A DNA stretch of 64,000 nucleotides from Bimuria novae-zelandiae CBS 107.79 (lineage: Eukaryota; Ascomycota; Dothideomycetes; Pleosporales; Didymosphaeriaceae). The DNA lies in contig ML976761.1 of NCBI GenBank assembly GCA_010015655.1, positions 62,001-126,000 of the forward strand, given 5' to 3'. Position numbers and translations under genes: made by a program. Shown here piece after piece: positions 61,189 to 64,000 of this stretch. The notes beneath the pieces were generated by a model. The model worked only from the letters and a program-made list of their open reading frames with translations. It was not told where the DNA came from and made no database searches. Numbering within the stretch: the first letter of the stretch is position 1; the number at the start of each line of letters is the position of its first letter.

Positions 61189-62929
61189 CAAAGGGTAATC
61201 TCAATAAAGTCGGCCGTCATGTGACTTGCCAAGAAGCTAGCGCGTCACTAGCGGAACAGAGTCTCCGAGCCTCCGAGCCTCTAAGAGCTCTGTAGAGCGT
61301 CAACACCTACACTTCAACCTCACGTTTTTTACTTAATATAGCTTTAAATCCTGCTAAAAAAGCTCTTAATTGCTTTTAGAAGCCTAGCTAGCTGCTATCG
61401 TCGTTCTTAGGACAAAATACAACCTTACTTTCCCAGAAATCGCCACTGATTTGGGTATAACTGACCACGCCTATAGTAAGGCATTTCGACGCGTCAAAGG
61501 CGCCGCAAAGGGCGACTTACTGCAGGAATTGCTAGCTGCAACACCTATAGTCAAGCAGTCTCCTCCTGGCAGACCTGTAAAGGTACGCGATGGCTCTACG
61601 CTGAGCGCAAGACTATGGCATGACATCATCGTATATGGCACCTACCAGGTGCATGACGCTGTCAGAGACCTCTACGCAGAAGCTAGCATCACACTTAGTA
61701 AGAATATAGTCTATAACATTGCTAGGGAGCACCGCGATAAGTAGTACTTATATATAATAACTTATAGAGTACGACCTAAAAAACTAGCGCTTAGTAGTAA
61801 CGATAAGGACTAGCGACTATAGTACTATGCCTATCTTAAGGCTAAATATAACCTACACTTTTTACGCATTATATTTGTCTGCTATAATAAGACCTTTAAG
61901 TCTATTAGCGGGAGCAATATACGTGGCGGAAAGTAAAGGATTTCAAGACTAGTTAGATAAGATAGTAACGTCTACGCACTACCTACAACGCTACTTAAAT
62001 TTAGTTTTATAATCTACGCTGCTACTTTAACTAATACTACTTACTCTTATTAACGCCCTTACGTTATTTAGGCTTAGAATAATAATAAGAGCTATAAGGA
62101 CCTTATACAACGCGTCTCCTATATAAATAATATAGTAAAGGAGGCTTTTAAGGTTAAACGCTCTTGCGCGACTATTGCTAGCACTAATAAAAAGTAGTAA
62201 CTATAAAAAATTAACTATAATATTGCTTATAATAATAGTTAACGCTAAGCTACTAATAAGACTACTAGTAAGAAGGGTGGAGCTCTTCGCGTAGGTATTA
62301 AGAAACCTCTTATTATTAAAAAGTTCTTTAAAATAGAGGAGTTTGTATATAACGGAGGGAAGGGCATAAACGGCATCTAGTACGTAGAGAACATACTTAA
62401 GAAACACCTATTCCCTTATTACTACGCTATACGCGATAATAACCTAGGCGTAGCTATTTATTTAATTTAAGATAACGTTTGCCTACACTTACTAGGTCTC
62501 TAGTACTGCTAGCCAGAAATTGAAGCTCTAGGAATCAAGTTTGGCCCTTAGCCTCCTAATTCACCCGACTTACACCTAATTAAGCGCTGTTTTGGGCGTC
62601 TAGAAGGTTTTTTGGCAAGTTACGAATGCCTATCAAGTTCTAAGGAGGCTAAAAAGGCTGCAGAACAGTACATAAAGGAGGTCTGGCAAGGTGATGAGAC
62701 ACTCAGGCAGTATATGGCCGAAAAGCTTCATCCTACCTACTTTATGCGCGTTGCAGAGCTCTGCGAGGACGCAGGTGGCCAGAACAACTTTATAGCATAA
62801 TTAGAACATCTTATTTGGGTGTATTTGCTTATACTTTAGATGGAATCAAGATGCGCGACTTTTGAAGTTGCTACCCCTGCAGGAATCCCTGCTGCACGTG
62901 ACGGCCGACTTTATTGAGATTACCCTTTG
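61189..62929 (+). mobile_element. Tc1/mariner-type DNA transposon
   Basis: 1741 bp, flanked by TA on both sides (61187-61188 and 62930-62931), with inverted ends of nearly 40 bp starting CAAAGGGTAATCTCAATAAA. Size, TA target and transposase type are all as expected for Tc1/mariner. RIP-type mutation is confined to the middle (about 61745-62570); both ends are clean. Confidence 0.92.
61370..62800 (+). pseudogene. Tc1/mariner-type transposase, mutated in the middle
   Basis: One continuous frame (no net indel) ends at TAA 62798-62800. The N-terminal HTH region is intact (YNLTFPEIATDLGITDHAYS at about 61420-61480), as is the following DNA-binding part to 61744. The catalytic core is full of RIP stops: QDN near 62471-62480 for the second Asp, and NSPDLHLIKR near 62557-62590, where the catalytic Glu has become Lys. 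If Lys marks the Glu site, spacing is D-x36-E. The C-terminus (62612-62800, VAELCEDAGGQNNFIA) is clean. The start codon is not clear. It is dead as a transposase. Confidence 0.83.
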
Positions 62930-62930
62930 T

Positions 62931-62981
62931 AGAGGTTGATCAGCCCCAGAGGTTGATCAGCCCCAGAGGTTGATCAGCCCC
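62931..62981. repeat. Three 17-bp tandem repeats at the left end of Pogo-2
   Basis: The unit agaggttgatcagcccc occurs three times, starting at the TA that borders the Tc1/mariner element. It is probably the terminal/subterminal region of the next transposon. Confidence 0.9.
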
Positions 62982-63036
62982 GCCAAATCGATCACCCACT
63001 CAACACCACCTTTTCTATCAACAACACTTGATCAAT

Positions 63037-64000
63037 ATGGGCGATCGCGAAGTAGCTATATAAGCTGCTATTGTAGATCTTAATTCTGGTGTTTTTTCTA
63101 GCCAGCGCGCAGCTGCGCGAGCCTACAATATCACGTAATCTACACTGTCCACACGCGTTAATGGAGGCGCGCCGAACCGCGCTGCTTACTAGTATTAACA
63201 GCGATTATCGCCCGATTAAGAGAACTTCCTTATAGACTAGATTATTAATTAGAATATAAAAGGATATCCCCCATCGCACGCGCGCACTCGAGAAATAGCG
63301 ATCTAAATTCTACGCCTTAATGGCGATACCTAGCCTCTTAGCAAGCGATAGATACAGGGCTTTATTACACGAAACCTACGCGTTAATTTAATTATTAGTA
63401 GAAAGCTTAAGGCTTCGCGCGTTAAGGCTGCTACTCCTAAATAAATACGCGCGTTTTTTAAGCTATTTAAGTCTGTTCGAACACGCCTTAATATACGAGT
63501 TGAGGATATATAGAATATGGATAAGACTAGAATAGCCCTAGGTGTATGTGCTAACTCTAGGGTGCTCGCATCGAGCAATAAGAAGAAGGCTTACATAAGG
63601 TCTCCAGAGAATCGCGAGTGGGCCTCGATAATTAACTGTGTCTCTGCAACAGGGCGGAAACTGCGCTGCGCTGTTATCTTTAAAGGTTAAAGCTTATAAA
63701 TAACATGGTTCCTAGCAGAATTAGTACCCAATTAGCTATATACAACCTCTAAGAATAGATAGATATTAAAAGATATAGGTGCTAAGTAGCTGCAGCGCAT
63801 CTATATTCTAGAGATAGCGCCTAATACTTAATAATATTAACTTCTCCTACTTGATAGATACTTAAGCCATGTTAATATTAAGTTTATGTGGCTTTGTAAG
63901 ATTAATAGGATAGAGCTTCTATTTCTACCTCTATATTTAACACACCTCCTACAGCCTCTTAACCTCTTTGGATTCTCTGTTATTAAGTTAAAGTATTAGA
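63037..64000 (+). pseudogene. Pogo-2 transposase, partial and RIP-mutated
   Basis: ATG 63037 (MGDREVAI, then a Gln-to-stop). It has a psq-type HTH (VFSSQRAAARAYNIT), a CENP-B/Tc5-like second HTH, and the DDE_1 core: EDI then NMDKTRIALGVCANSRVLAS (63493-63560, normally NMDETGIALG), RSPENREWASIINCVSATGR (63600-63660), a degraded LLLLDRYLSH second-Asp block (63839-63870), and HLLQPLNLFGF near 63945-63985. It differs from Pogo-1. The stop codons fit Gln/Trp RIP. The C-terminus lies beyond the window. Confidence 0.82.

Larger units (their letters stand above)
62931..64000 (+). mobile_element. Pogo-2: pogo/Fot1-like DNA transposon, cut by the window end
   Basis: The left end is taken as the 17-bp repeats; the right end is outside the window. 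It encodes a pogo-type transposase and is RIP-mutated. It directly touches the Tc1/mariner element, so one probably inserted at the TA bordering the other. Confidence 0.75.

Overview
This window comes from a filamentous ascomycete. It is a repeat island that looks degraded by repeat-induced point mutation (RIP), next to a short gene-bearing stretch of ordinary composition. The evidence is TE coding sequence saturated with C-to-T and G-to-A changes (stops at former Gln and Trp codons, TpA everywhere), short 49-nt-type introns, and typical fungal Ty3/Gypsy, Ty1/Copia, pogo, Tc1/mariner and PiggyBac families. A Dothideomycete is my guess from the TE families; it is an inference, not shown by the sequence.

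Positions 352-51336 form one nested transposon pile bounded by a 55-bp inverted repeat (53/55 match). I could untangle most of it by LTR pairs and target-site duplications (TSDs). A remnant Gypsy-4 (from 873, truncated near 35945) is interrupted by Gypsy-5 (954-25521), by Gypsy-3 (27127-34310, TSD gttaa) and by a 228-bp solo LTR (34447-34674, TSD ctata). Gypsy-5 in turn carries Gypsy-1 in its left LTR (1129-8325, TSD tctta), Copia-A in its reverse transcriptase (13268-22916, TSD tacac) and a 173-bp solo LTR (23544-23716, TSD gctac). Copia-A contains a PiggyBac-like element (17760-20063). A pogo/Fot1-like element (36473-51152; about 1.9 kb once insertions are removed) holds Copia-B (36537-42425, TSD ccttc) and Gypsy-2 (42989-49844, TSD ctata).

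Positions 51337-61186 are balanced in composition and not mutated in the RIP fashion. They hold one clear bZIP transcription factor gene (56367-57159, one intron) and one small secreted Cys-rich protein gene (60130-60594, minus strand), plus a fold-back repeat and a minisatellite. The first 5 kb of this stretch has no gene I can recognise. From 61189 repeats resume: a complete Tc1/mariner-type element (61189-62929) directly abuts a second pogo-like element that runs off the window.

The most unusual signal is an extra ORF antisense to pol, between pol and the 3' LTR, in Gypsy-1, Gypsy-2 and Gypsy-4. In all three, Cys codons (or Tyr codons one G-to-A step from Cys) occur with the spacing C-x2-C-x6-C-x8-C-x2-C, followed by x6-C in two of them. 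This is the Zn2Cys6 (Gal4-type) pattern. Gypsy-3 has a different antisense reading region in the same place.
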